From: Ochotona curzoniae
Lineage: Eukaryota; Chordata; Mammalia; Lagomorpha; Ochotonidae
Assembly: GCF_017591425.1 (NCBI RefSeq)
Contig: NW_024465885.1
Location: 36,526,501 to 36,590,500, forward strand
DNA: 64,000 nucleotides
Direction of reading: 5' to 3'
This document shows, piece by piece, positions 1 to 11,299 of this stretch (positions are counted from its first letter, which is position 1; each line of letters begins with the position of its first letter). A program made the translations under genes and the position numbers. Below the pieces are notes generated by a model that saw only the letters and a program-made list of their open reading frames with translations, ran no database searches and had not been told where the DNA came from.

Positions 1-1596
1 TTTTAACACTGGTTTTATGAGCAATAAATCACTATTATTATCTGATGTGTAAAATAACTACAAAATGCATTCTATCTTTTCCAGTTTTATGGCTATGTTG
101 GTGAAACATATATTGATAGATTTGGATTTTGAGAAATCTACTCCATATCATTTATCCGTTCTTGAATATTTACATAAATCATCTTATGGACGATATTTGG
201 AATAAAAACAACATTTGTATTCTTTATCCAGAACAACAGTTAATTTCTTAGTTATTTTTGCAATGAGCACTTGAATAATTAACCCCAACATACACCTCTT
301 CTCTCAGCTTTCTGTCATGTAACATATAGTACCAGCAAAGAAGAGTCACAACATTAGAGTAATTCCGGGTTTTACAAGACTGATTCATTGCACAAATTCT
401 CAGATTTTTGGAAAATGTATTATTATTTCAAATTTTGACAGAAACTTCACACAAATAAATATTGTGCTATGTCACGTTCAAAAGTAAATATTAAATTAAT
501 TTCTAACCATGACTAGAAAACAAAAATAACAAATAATGGGTTTCTGTACATCTGAAACTTGATTTCTGCTCAAACTTTGAAAATGTTCTCTTGGGCCACA
601 CTCCTCTAAGAACCAGCAATACCATAACTAGCTTGGAGCTTCATGAAAATGAATATTCTCATACTTTCCTTCCCTCTTGCGAATCAGAATTTTATAAGAT
701 CTGCAGATGATTTAAATGCAGAATAAAATGTGAAAACTACTGGAATGGATTTCTTTTTATTAACACTGTATAATGTTACAGATTTTAGAATTTTAATAGC
801 TGAGAAAAATGCCAGAAAAAGTGAAATTTCCAAGCTGAAACTGCTTTAGAGTATAAAATTAAAATTTGCACAGAATGAATGTAATCAGTTTGTACATGAT
901 GTCTTGGATTCAGCCACATTCATTAGAATGCTACTCAAAATACTCAATCACTTAATAACACTATTGTTATTTCAAAGGCATTGGGACGTTTTGTTAAGAA
1001 CTCATTTACACAGGAAAAATGCTACAAGTCTTTGTCCGTTGTCTTAAATTTTATATATTGGTGAGTGCAGTGTGGTTCAGTTAAGGAATGCAAATTTAGC
1101 AAAATGGCCATTTATAATGATCCAGTCTGTGTGCAAAGAATTATAGTAATGAGAAGCATACCTATTAATGACTTGCACTCAAAAATCAACCTGATTCCAA
1201 GCTTCAAGAATCACCTTGGGAGATAAAGGATATTAATGCATAAACAAAAGATTTTTCAAAAAACTAGTTTGACAAAATCTACATCTTTTTAATGGTAAAA
1301 TATGTGGATGCTGTGTCCATTGAAATTCCTAATGTTCAACTTTAGATAATGTAGAAAATTTATAAAAGTAACTAACAAACATCAGACAAAATGGCATCCA
1401 GAGTCACCATCAGGAATGTTATAGTTCATTCTGTGTTAATTTTTGTTGTTAGTACAATAGCTTATCACAAAATTAATGGATGAAAACAACTAAGGTTTAT
1501 TTCCTTGCAATTAAGAATCAAAAGATTATGCTACATTTAATGCATATATCAGTAATCTGGATGTAGAAGAAGAAAAATAGTATCAAATCACATTTC
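1..1596. other. AT-rich unique intergenic DNA
   Basis: No open frame with recognisable similarity, no RNA gene and no repeat I can name. Stop codons are dense in all frames, as expected for neutral AT-rich mammalian DNA. Confidence 0.6.
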
Positions 1597-1897
1597 TTTT
1601 TAAAAATTTTTAACTACAGATTTACAGAAAAGAGAGAGAGGAAGATCCTGTACCCTCTCCCCAAGTGACCACAGAGCTGGAGCTGAGCCTATGCAAACCC
1701 ATACGCAGAAGATTCTTTCATGGTCTCCCATGTGGATGCAGGGTCCCAAGGTTTTGGATCATCTTCAACTGCTTTTCAGACCACAAGCAGGGAGCTAGAT
1801 GGAGACTGGAGCAGCTAGTTCACAATCTGGCATCCAAATGGGTTCCTGGTGCATGCAAGGTGAGGATTTAGCCACTGAGCCATCACAGGGGGCCCAT
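1597..1897 (-). mobile_element. Lagomorph C-type SINE, minus strand, diverged
   Basis: Read on the minus strand, this follows the tRNA-derived SINE layout: a head ending in the B-box-like region, the conserved middle around 1715-1775 (complement of 'gggtctcccatgtgg' type sequence), the purine/pyrimidine segment, then an A-rich tail near 1597-1620. Several substitutions and small gaps relative to the young copies at 5566 and 11826 make it an older insertion. The 68-residue open frame across it is an accident of the repeat. Confidence 0.85.
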
Positions 1898-2600
1898 GAA
1901 AATATTTCAGTGGGAATCTCCTAAAAACAACAACAAAAAAAAAAACTCTCTAGGTCTCCCACAAAATTTATGAAAAATGAATTAAAAGTTTATTTTTGAT
2001 GTAAAATACCTTGAAATCCACAAAGTTTTTATCATACCGTTTTACATGAATTTTGATGATGTCAGATGCAAGAATTTCAAAAATATTTGCACCAAGCCTT
2101 AGTGCATACTTTAAGTTCTCTGAAACAGAGGCATTGATAAATCAAAGGAAAGTACCTGTAAGATTTGTAAATTACATATGCTGAGAAAAAAATACATAAT
2201 GAAACCAAAGAACTAGAGAGAGCATTTTCTTAAACACCAAATGAGAGAAATAAAAAAACAAAAATCATTATAGGAAGTCCAGAATAGTTTGTAGTCTAGA
2301 AATCAGAGAAAAAGACAATAGTCTCCACTTGCAAATAATTATACAGCAGAAAATTGCAAAATGTTCTAGTATTCAGCCCTGTTACTAATGACTGGCTCTC
2401 TGAAGAGTTGGGGTATAAGTCCGTGTAGCTCTTAACCTAGTTATTTGCACTAATATATATTAAATTCCACCTTGTAACAAAAAAGTGAATCACCTGAATA
2501 CATTTAAATAAAGTTGGCTGTTTTTAATGTAGCTGAATTATGACTCTTGTCTATAAATTCATGCTAAAAATGATGAAATGTTGTCATATGCCAGTTATGC
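1898..2600. other. AT-rich unique intergenic DNA
   Basis: Contains a short A-rich run near 1923-1946. Nothing else is identifiable. Confidence 0.5.
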
Positions 2601-2604
2601 TAAG

Positions 2605-2876
2605 CATTGGGGTGACTGCATTCATTGCCCAGCTCACTAGCCTGACCCCAAGTTCCTGCTAATACATACCATGGGGTGATACTTCAATCAATTGGATTCC
2701 TGAAACTGACCTGCAAGAAACAACGTTTTAAATTCTTAGCTCCCAGCCCAAATCTGGCCTTTGTAAGCATTTAAAGTGTGAACAATTGTCTGGGTGCTCT
2801 ACCCGCCCATGTCTCTCTCTCTCTGCCTCTCGATATATCTCTCTTATTCTTGAATAGATGTTTATAAATAAATAAT
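2605..2876 (+). mobile_element. Old lagomorph SINE remnant, plus strand
   Basis: Recognised from the 'cctgctaat' motif near 2656, the CT-rich 3' segment (2811-2845, 'ctctctctctctgcctctcg') and an 'aaataaataat' tail at 2868-2878. The middle is badly degraded, so this is an ancient copy. Confidence 0.6.
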
Positions 2877-3500
2877 ACAAAATTTGGATGTAAAAAGAGC
2901 ACTCGTCTTTTAAATCCTAAGAAAAATTTTATAGCTTCAAAGAGAAGCTGACCATGTGTGAGCTTCTTATAAATCACTTGAATTTTCATAATTTGAATCT
3001 CTTACACATTTCTTAATATACTATCATATATCAACTTCAGAATAGTAAAGTTCAAAATGCTGTGACAAAATTATTTTAATGTGTCACAAAATCTTCAACT
3101 TATAAAAATAAATCCATTACTACTATAGTTTGTCGTAGGATTCAATAATTTGGAGACAGATGGTAATACTATGCTAAAGTGAACAAACCAACTTTATTGA
3201 TGCCAAAGACACTTCTGCCTCTTTACTGAAGGTGCTCATGAATGAAACACAACTATTCTTCCCAGTTTCTGGGCACCACACCAGCAGATAGAAAAAGAAT
3301 GGATGTCTTGGAAGAGTTATCATCCTAGTGTTGCTACCTAAAAGGCAACATAGGATTACTTATGAGACAAATATCCTAAAAGAATATTAGAATGCAAATC
3401 AGAATGATTCACAAAAAGGAAATACTCATTTCATTGTAAAGAGTGTAATTTAGCTCATAACAAGAGTTACAAAATAAGCGGATATTTTAAAAGCTGTAAA
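2877..3500. other. AT-rich unique intergenic DNA
   Basis: No gene, RNA or repeat recognised. Confidence 0.5.
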
Positions 3501-3504
3501 GTGT

Positions 3505-3800
3505 CAGGCTGGCAACCTGGCATTATAGGCTAAATCTGTACCAGCATACCAGATGGGCTCTCATTCAAAAAAGCACTTCCAGCTCCCTACTTTTGGACTG
3601 GGTGGGCAGTGAAGGATGACCCACATCTCTGGGCCCCTTCAGCCATGTGAAGACCTGAAGGAAGTTCTTGGCCTCTGGTTTCAGATTGACTTTGATGTAG
3701 TCATCTGGGACAGATCAAGCAGTGGAAGAAAGATCTCCCTGTCTCCCCTCTCTGTAAAATCTGTCTTTCAAATAAACAATCAATTTAAACATATAAAACT
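3505..3800 (+). mobile_element. Old lagomorph C-type SINE, plus strand
   Basis: The head is eroded, but the middle ('cttccagctccctac', 3577-3591), the 'gaagacctgaagg' segment, the 'cagtggaagaaagatctccct' region and the terminal 'tgtctttcaaataaac' are all in SINE order. A 63-residue frame lies inside it and is not a gene. Confidence 0.75.
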
Positions 3801-5551
3801 TTTGTGAAATGAATATAAGCAAGAATATACATCAAACACACAAATTGAATTAGGAGCTCCAAGGCTAAACCATTGCCATGAGCTATCAGGAGTTAGTACA
3901 ATAAGGATACAAAGAGATCATCTCATAGGGGTGACAGCTTCTATAGCAGGAAGAGCATAGTACATAGGGGGAACTAATAAACAGCCATGAAATAGAATTC
4001 TCTAAATTATAATCGCGTGTCTGTGCATTAGGTTGTGTGTGTTTGAATATATGAATGCATGTCTGTTATGCTGGTAGAAAATTATGATTTAAATTCAATG
4101 CCGGATCATGATAGTTACATAGTCATGTGTTTTATGGTATGTTTTCCCTCATAAAGATTCAATCTAAATTCATTGGTTTGTCATGGGGCAATGGATTTAT
4201 AAAGCATCAAGAGACAATGGATTTTAAAATATTTTAAAATAATAATGTAACAGTAAAGATGAAAATATGTAAGCATGGTGTCATAAATATGTATTAACAT
4301 AATAGTTACATTATATAATCCATTATAAGTAATATAGAGATGATTTGATGAATATAGGATATTGAGTGAAAGTTCTCTATGAATACTGTACAGTTTTCTC
4401 GAAGAAACTTGATTTTGGTACCCATAGGGGTCTTGCACACTGAGGAATGACTGTATTCATGATAAGAATTTATATCATCCCTTTTCTTCCTAGTAATTGG
4501 TAAGGAAATAGAAGAGATAGAAGTTGAAAATGAAAGAAAAAGCAGAGGCAAGAAATAAAATGAAGCAGAAATGATATCATTCTAATTTGAAAGAGAACAG
4601 TTCATACAATGAATAAGCCCATCACGTGATTACTACTTCAAATAGCTAAATAGAGCTTCCATTATTTATACTGCAAGAGAAAACTAAATGTATCAACCAT
4701 ACATTTTACATAACATGAACGAATTTTGTAGAATGAGCCAGTAAAATATCTCTAGACATTTTGTTCCCTTCAATATTATCTCTACTGTTGAATGTAGCTT
4801 AAGCATTCAAGAATGAAATTCAGAGTAAAAATGCATTATATCATCAATTTAAACCTACAAAGTCTGGTCAAAGAGGCAAAGTGGCATCCAGAGAGTTATT
4901 CTAAGGGAAAAGATTCAGAACACCTAGAGATTCGGAATTTCTTGCAGTTGAATATACTTAAATTGGATTGTCAATTTAACAGTGCAAATACAAAGTAGGC
5001 TGTAATCTTCTGCCTCAGTATGAATAGCTGGAAAAATAAATCATCTCACATTTCCATAATAAAATTTATTACCTGTAATTAACTAACCTTTACAAAATTT
5101 ATTTTTCATTCTCTCCTGCCAACATATCTAGAAAATGCCAACTTAGTGGGCATTAGCATGAAGTAGCTACATTAATATAGAAGCTAGGACAGTCATTAGA
5201 TGGATGAGGCAGCCAAGTCCCAAGTTAATTAAAGGCTTGTCATCTTATCACACTGTTCACTTGAAAATGTACAGAGAAATATTTTATATCATAGCTAAAT
5301 GACAATCGTTTTGTATAAATAGCATTTTGCATACTCCAATCAGCTGAAGCAATCTATTTAATCAGCACTATTTACTTGGAAATCATTTATATTTTACAAC
5401 ACTATGTTTCATACCATATAAAATCTGCATGGGAAAATAAAAATCATTTAATTCTAATTACTCTAATTGAATGGTAACATGCATGTATTTTGCTGCTGAC
5501 TTGAAAAAGTAATCATTTCACAATTATTTTTAACTTCTCAATGATACTTAT
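3801..5551. other. AT-rich unique DNA, possible conserved noncoding part at 5200-5540
   Basis: No repeat or gene recognised over 1.7 kb. The last 350 bases contain TAAT-type homeodomain-like words (for example around 5228-5240 and 5449-5470) and few signs of repeat origin. This would fit a conserved noncoding element, but that is only an impression from composition. Confidence 0.4.
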
Positions 5552-5565
5552 AAAATTATTGCCTT

Positions 5566-5896
5566 GGGCCCGGCGCGGTGGCGCAAGTGGTTAAGGTCCT
5601 CACCTTGCACGCCCGGGATCCCATATGGGCGCCGGTTCTAATCCCAGCAGCCCCACTTCCCTTCCAGCTCCCTGCCTGTGGCCTGGGAAGGCAGTCGAGG
5701 ACGGCCCAAAGCTTTGGGACGCTGCACCCGCGTGGGAGACCTGAAAGAGGCTCCTGGCTTCGGATCGGCATAGTATCGGCCCGTTGCGCTCACTTGGGGA
5801 GTGAATCATCGGACGGAAGATCTTCCTCTCTGTCTCTCCTCCTCTCTGTATATCCGCCTTTCCAATGAGAAAATAATAAAAATAAATCTTTAAAAA
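5566..5896 (+). mobile_element. Young full-length pika-type C SINE with target-site duplication
   Basis: A near-intact tRNA-derived SINE. The RNA polymerase III A box is at 5579-5590 (TGGCGCAAGTGG, a perfect match to the TRGCNNARYNGG consensus) and the B box is at 5634-5644 (GGTTCTAATCC, one change from consensus). The body ends with 'aataataaaaataaatcttt' and an A-run. It is flanked by the 13-bp target-site duplication AAAATTATTGCCT (5552-5564 and 5897-5909). The retained CpG sites (for example 'cgtggg' and 'atcggc') point to recent insertion. It has no coding capacity; mobility depends on L1 proteins in trans. Confidence 0.95.
5579..5644 (+). promoter_or_regulatory. Internal RNA polymerase III promoter (A and B boxes) of the SINE
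   Basis: A box TGGCGCAAGTGG at 5579-5590 and B box GGTTCTAATCC at 5634-5644, with spacing typical of tRNA-derived SINEs. Type 2 pol III promoters bind TFIIIC through these boxes. Whether this copy is transcribed cannot be seen from sequence. Confidence 0.75.
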
Positions 5897-6046
5897 AAAA
5901 TTATTGCCTCATTTTACTCTAGTTATACAGAATTTTCAGTTAAAATGTGTGTTCCATTTGTCAACAGTTAGAACATTTAGATTAGTCTCAAAATGAAAAT
6001 GTGGCATAGGAAATATAACCTAGCTGTATAAAGAAGAAAATTTTGG

Positions 6047-6365
6047 TGTCCGGCATGGTGGCCTAGCTTCTTAAAGTCCTTGCCTCACACTCACCAGGAT
6101 CCCATGTGGACACTGCTTCTAATCCAAGCAGCCCCGATTCCCATCAAGCTCCATGCTTGTGCCCTGGGAAAGCAGTAGAGCACAACCTGAGCCTTGGGAT
6201 CCTGCGCCTGCGTGGGAGACCCGGAAGAGGCTCCTGGCTCCTGGATTCGGATTGGCTCAGCTCCAGCCTTATGACCACTTGGGGAGTGAATCAACAGATG
6301 GAAGATCCTCCTCTCTTTTCTTCTGTTCTCTGTAACTGACTTTACAACAAAAATAAAATAAATCA
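6047..6365 (+). mobile_element. Lagomorph C-type SINE, plus strand, older copy
   Basis: Full-length layout from 'ggtgtccggcatggtgg' through a B-box-like segment near 6116 to 'aaaaataaaataaatcatt'. It diverges from the young copy at 5566 mostly by C-to-T and G-to-A changes, as expected from CpG decay. The A-rich tail runs straight into a TATACA microsatellite. Confidence 0.9.
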
Positions 6366-6376
6366 TTATATATATG

Positions 6377-6407
<31 letters not shown>

Positions 6408-6420
6408 GTATACGTATACG

Positions 6421-6480
<60 letters not shown>

Positions 6481-6481
6481 G
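6366..6481. repeat. TATACA microsatellite seeded in a SINE tail
   Basis: About 19 hexamer units of TATACA (phase ATATAC), interrupted at about 6405-6423 by four CG-containing variants ('tacgta'). Its position at the 3' end of the SINE suggests expansion from the A-rich tail. It generates a meaningless Met-Tyr/Thr-Tyr open frame on the minus strand. Confidence 0.95.
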
Positions 6482-6745
6482 AAATGTTGACATTGGCAGC
6501 AAAATTAATGGAGCCAGAAAATGTGATGCTGAATAAAAGAAGTCAGAATTAGCAAGACGAAGTTCAAATGTTTCCTGCCATTTGTGGAGCTCCATACATA
6601 CATACAATGTATATATATGCGCAGAGAGAAACAAGAAGAGATGGGTAAAGAAATGTCTTTATTCTGTACCATTCTTTCTTCACTTTAGCATCTCTGTCAT
6701 TTGTCATATTTTATGTGCTCTTAGTGTCCAAATCTTCAAGAAAGT

Positions 6746-6777
6746 ATCTCTCTCTCTCTCACACACACACACGCGCG
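6746..6777. repeat. TC/CA/CG dinucleotide microsatellite
   Basis: A compound run of TC, then CA, then CG dinucleotides just before a 30-bp tandem duplication. Confidence 0.85.
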
Positions 6778-6836
6778 CATCTGTTTTATACATAGCATTT
6801 ACACACACATCTGTTTTATACATAGCATTTACATAC
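6778..6836. repeat. Two-copy 30-bp tandem duplication
   Basis: The unit beginning CATCTGTTTTATACATAGCA occurs at 6778-6807 and again at 6808-6836. The copies are identical over nearly their whole length, consistent with replication slippage beside the CA run. Confidence 0.9.
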
Positions 6837-7209
6837 GAAGTAAACATGACAAAACATTACTCATCACCAAGTTTAAACCAAAGGAAGAAAAGTGTATGTA
6901 CTGGAAAGTGAACACATGTTTCGATGGCCATCTCAACCTCAAATAAAAGGAGGATTCCGAGTGAAACAATTATAACAATTGGCATTATAATGCTAGACGT
7001 TCTACCTTTGTCTCTACCTACAATGCCATGAAGCACTTAAATAACAGAAGGTTACATTTGTAACTGTTGCTGAAGGACTGTACTGCCATAATAACATGGG
7101 GGGAACATGAGGAGGGGAAAATAGGGAGAGAGAAGAGGGAGGTCAAGGGGGGAATAGCTATCCTTATGAAACTGTATAATGGAAAAATAATAAAAATAAT
7201 TTTAAAAGA

Positions 7210-8040
7210 AAAAAGTTTCTGTTCCCACAGTATAAAACATTTCCTTAGGTCCTCATGAAACTAATAGAAAGAGATTCATATTTTTCAAATATACATGCAT
7301 ACACATGCATAAATTCACATATTAGTGTGCACAGTCTCCACCTCACAATAGTACAAAGATCATTGGTTTTACAATAGTGCAAAAGCATTACGTGATCAGT
7401 AGAAATTATGCTTCAGATTTGTATTCCCTGGTTAGTGATATACCACCCAATGCTCTTAGGTTACAAGGCAGACAGCTTCCAGTAATTTATTCAACAATGA
7501 TTCACTAAATTATGTTTATTTAATGCATTTTGACTTTTGATATTTACAACTAATCACAGCTCATCATAATCTATGCCCATTGTAAATTTACAAATAAATA
7601 TTTATACAGCTATCTACCTATTTCTACTGATCTATCTCTACAACCTGTGTTTTTACAAATCGTTAAAAGATTGTTTTCTTTTCAATAACAAACAAGTGAG
7701 ATTTCTACAACAAAACCCCCTGTTCTTCCCTAGAGTTTGCCAAGTTCTGCTAAATGCTCTATCTAGTCATTAAAATTCATAGAAGGAAACACAGTGGTAG
7801 TAGGTGACATTATGAATTTAAATTAGGTCTAATTTGCAGAGGGACAGCAGGAGCTCCTCTATTTCAGCCTCCTGAATGCGTGACACCAACAATATTATGC
7901 TTTCCGAACCAGTCAAGTTCATTAGTGTTCTACAAATATTTTTTTCCCACTTCACTAAAGTGCTTTATTTTCTCAAGATATGAGTTCATTCACTCATCAG
8001 AAATCTGGGCACTGAAGAAAGACATAAAATTAGCTTAAAA
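7210..8040. other. AT-rich unique intergenic DNA
   Basis: No gene, RNA or repeat recognised. Confidence 0.5.
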
Positions 8041-8042
8041 TA

Positions 8043-8383
8043 TTTTTTTAAGGTTTATTTATTTTATTTGAAAGGCAGATATGCAGAAAGGAAGAGAGAC
8101 AGAGAGGAAGATCTTCCATCAGCTGCTTCAGTCCCCAAGTCATTGCAATGGCCAGAGCTAAGCTGATCTGAAGCTGATCTGAAGCCAGGAGCCATGAGAT
8201 TCTTCCGGGTCTCCCACATGGGTGTCTGGTCCAAGCCTTTGGGCCATCTTCTACTGCTTCCCCCAGCCAAAAGCAGGAAGCTGAAAGGGAAATGGAGCTG
8301 CTGGGATTAGAACAGGCATCCAGATGGGATCCCAACACATACAAGGCAAGAATTTTAGCCAATAGGCTACTGCACCAGGCTTT
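8043..8383 (-). mobile_element. Lagomorph C-type SINE, minus strand
   Basis: Full-length on the minus strand: the A-rich tail complement is at 8043-8072, the CT-rich 3' segment at 8078-8112, the body through 'gggtctcccacatgggtg' near 8208-8225, and the head ending near 8383. It contains an 11-bp internal duplication (GCTGATCTGAA twice, about 8162-8183). Confidence 0.9.
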
Positions 8384-8396
8384 AAAACTGAGATAT

Positions 8397-8400
8397 AGAT

Positions 8401-8452
<52 letters not shown>
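8397..8452. repeat. GATA tetranucleotide microsatellite
   Basis: About 14 uninterrupted GATA units, starting about a dozen bases beyond the 5' end of the minus-strand SINE. Likely highly polymorphic. Confidence 0.98.
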
Positions 8453-9000
8453 TTGATATGTAATAACTTTATTAAGCCAGTATTCTATTATTAATTAAAT
8501 ATTTATTAATTAAATATGTAATTGCTTACATATTTTATATACATATATATTTCTCATTATTTGTATATATTTATATGTATTATATATTTATATATTATAC
8601 ATATTTACTATATATATTTCACATTATTTCAGAAGGTAAAGAAAAGCAGCAGACTGAAACAGTGGGTAAATGAATACAATTAACAAAGGATAAGGAGAAG
8701 AATCATGCTTAGTGTATGGAAGGAATTAAGGTCAGTTTACAAGCTGATATATATTTTTTTTCATTTTATCATTCATATATGTATATATGTGCATATATAT
8801 GAATGATAATATGAATATATAATATATATTACATAATACATAAAATGTAAAGTATAAAATATAAATAATAAAATAAAACTGATACATATCATTTTATATA
8901 TCATTTTGAATGTAATTTAAAATCTTGCTTTGATCAGCAAAATTAAATTAAACATAATTTGCTTAAGGTCTCCTAAGGCTGTAACATATTATGCTTTAAA
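8453..9000. repeat. AT-rich low-complexity DNA with one copy of a local direct repeat
   Basis: Dominated by TATA-type runs (8525-8620, 8750-8850). The segment 8625-8750 ('attatttcagaa' ... 'gtcagttt') recurs in diverged form at 9632-9785. Confidence 0.7.
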
Positions 9001-9631
9001 TATATATACATATATTTTATAAATCAGAACATACTTCTATATAATGCTTTAACAATTGTAAAGGGTCACAAATACTATCATCTATCTAGATAGTCAAATT
9101 AGAAATGATTCGATATTACCTTCCTTACTCTGGTCTTAAGATTTCTCTCAAAGTTTATCACTTTCTATCTTTACTAATTTGTTTTGTCAGGTTACTGGAA
9201 TACTCTCTTAGAATCAATAGTTGTAAAATAAAATTTGTATTTCACAAAGTTATTTTCAGATATAGCAGAAATATTTGTAAATAATATTTGTACTTACCAT
9301 AAAAATCTTATAAATTGAAAGTGTCATTCTTAACTACCTCATCAACTTCATCACTAAAAAATATTATAGATTCCAAATAAGTGGGAGAAACCATTGAATC
9401 ACAATCTGTTAAAAGATAGTCAATAGATTATCCAAAACCACCAAAATAGGCTAAAGTCAGTATTATTGGCTACCTAAAACAGATTGTAATGGCAAAAATG
9501 AAGAATTCAGCAAAGCTTCGGGAGCTGAGAGTTTCTCCCAACCTAGGCCAAATATTCACTTGGCCAAAATGGAAAAAATGAAAAGCAAAAGAGCATACTA
9601 TTTAATAGATTATGCCTACTGATGGATTATT
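9001..9631. other. AT-rich unique intergenic DNA
   Basis: Nothing recognised between the two direct-repeat copies. Confidence 0.5.
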
Positions 9632-9790
9632 TCAGAATACAGAGAAAAGCAGAAGACTGAAAAATTGGATACGTGAATACAGTTAACGAAGGATAGGGAG
9701 AAGAACCATGCTGATACGTGAATACAGTTAACGAAGGATAGGGAGAAGAACCATGCTTGGTAATAACGGAGTTGAGGTCAGTTTGCAGGT
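9632..9790 (+). repeat. Second copy of local direct repeat, with perfect 45-bp internal duplication
   Basis: Aligns with 8625-8750: both carry 'attatttcagaa', 'agactgaaa', 'aggagaag' and 'gtcagttt' in order. This copy alone has a perfect two-unit tandem duplication of 45 bp (9668-9712 and 9713-9757, starting GATACGTGAATACAG). The family was not recognised. Confidence 0.75.
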
Positions 9791-10189
9791 ATGATCGATG
9801 CAAACTACCAACTGAACATGGAAAATTCACAGCTCACACAATTTAGAAGCAAATGCAGTACTAATAGATGCAGGTTCTGGTGCTCTCAAGCAAAGCAATC
9901 AACAGCCAATACAAGTGCAATGCCTTCCCATCTAATAGACAATAAGTGTATTCTTAATCAAAATGAATTGTTTTACATAACATCTATTGTTTATGTCACA
10001 TAAATCTACTTCTTCCTTAGTGTAATTTTCATCAGGAATTTTTCATTTGTAATGAGCAACATTTTGTAACATGAATGAACAAGTTTTATCTTGTTTTTCC
10101 TGATTTATTTTTCCCAGTGACTCTTTCACTAAGCAGATTAGCATCAATACAATGACATTTTGCTTACTGAATGATATTAAAGACTATGA

Positions 10190-10450
10190 CACATTCAAAT
10201 TTATGGATTGAAACTTAATCCCCAGTGTGATGCTCTCTGGAGGTTATATCTTTAAGAAGTGATTTAGTCACAAAAATAAAACTCTGAATAAAGGGATGAC
10301 TGTCCATATAACATAGGTCCAGAGACTTTCTAAATCTCTTTCAACATGTGAAGACATCTTAAGCATATTGCTTTCTAGATTCAGAAAGTGAACCTGGAAG
10401 GGCAATCCATTGTTACCTTGGTCCCAGCATCGGGGTATCCACTACAGTGA
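10190..10450 (+). mobile_element. Old LTR-like remnant (MaLR/ERVL type)
   Basis: The order 'ggattgaaacttaatccccagtg', 'aagaagtgatttagtca', a 'ccagagactt' segment, 'catgtgaagaca' and a 'ccttggtccca' motif matches the general plan of old mammalian MaLR/ERVL LTRs. It is noncoding and decayed, with no partner LTR or internal region visible. The class is from memory and uncertain. Confidence 0.45.
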
Positions 10451-11214
10451 AAAACACTCAACTAGCATAATTGATGAAGACAAACATCTAAGGAAAACAT
10501 CTTAGAGAAAATATATTTCTCAGTTCCCACCCATATTTATCACAGAACCTTCCATACTCAGCTTCATTCCTCAATCTCCCAAACTCACCACATATTGCAA
10601 CCAGTCACCACCTCTCCTCCAACATCTTGTCTTCCCAATCACTACAAACTGCTACAGCTTCTCTCTTACTAGAAACACAAGAAAATTGACTTTTTTTTTT
10701 CACATTAACAGTTTCCAAGTGGGGTGACTCAAATATGTTACGTGGAGTGCCATATGATTCCACTGTCTTTATCATCAGTATTTTTTTTGACAGATGGCCC
10801 AAGTGATCAAAGTGCCCATTGCAGTAGCTTCCTATTATAATTGTTTGTAGCCTTGAATCAACCCCCTTTGAAAGCAGCAGCAACCACAGCTATTTGAATG
10901 TTACTTCGTTGGTTCAACTTTAACTTTAGAAAACAGAGTCTATTTAGAACATTTATTTTTTATTTATTTAATTTTTATATAGAAAATAAACTTTATTTTC
11001 TAAAGAAAAATAAGGATTCTTAGTCCTAAATAATGTTTTATCTAGCTTTACTCTAAAGTTTCTACAAAACAACACAAATCATCAAAAAATAATAATACCG
11101 TATTTATGGTTTTAATTTTACATCTAAACAACTAGACAATCACCTATACAATATAAAAATGTAAAATGGCTTCTTTCAGCAAGAGTCAATGTATTACATA
11201 TCTATAAAAATTAC
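10451..11214. other. AT-rich unique intergenic DNA
   Basis: No repeat or gene recognised; there is a T-run at 10690-10700 and an AT-rich segment near 10950-11000. Confidence 0.5.
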
Positions 11215-11299
11215 GTTCTGGGATCTGACTATTCTCTCTAACCCGTGGCTGCACCCCTTACGAGCAGTGGTCTACCTATATTTTACTTGTGGGCCTCTT

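Larger units (their letters stand above)
6485..7205 (+). mobile_element. LINE-1 3' end: ORF2 terminus remnant and 3' UTR
   Basis: 6490-6545 resembles the extreme 3' end of L1 ORF2 ('aaaattaatggagcc' to 'gatgctgaataaaag'), heavily mutated. From about 6985 the sequence follows the L1 3' UTR shared with the copies at 33.5, 42.7, 57.5 and 60.5 kb: 'cctacaatgcc', a G-rich polypurine tract at 7094-7156, then an A-rich 'aataataaaaataatttt' end. The middle part contains unrelated microsatellite and short duplication. The copy is 5'-truncated and dead. Confidence 0.65.

Noticed and set aside
5579..5650. Possible tRNA gene
   Set aside because: A and B boxes are present, but the sequence cannot fold as a tRNA and is the head of a tRNA-derived SINE.
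6269..6634. 121-residue minus-strand frame with long Met-Tyr and Thr-Tyr repeats
   Set aside because: It is the translation of a TATACA microsatellite plus SINE sequence, not a gene.
8397..8452. Array-like regular repeats that might suggest CRISPR
   Set aside because: Simple GATA tetranucleotides with no spacers; the genome is mammalian.
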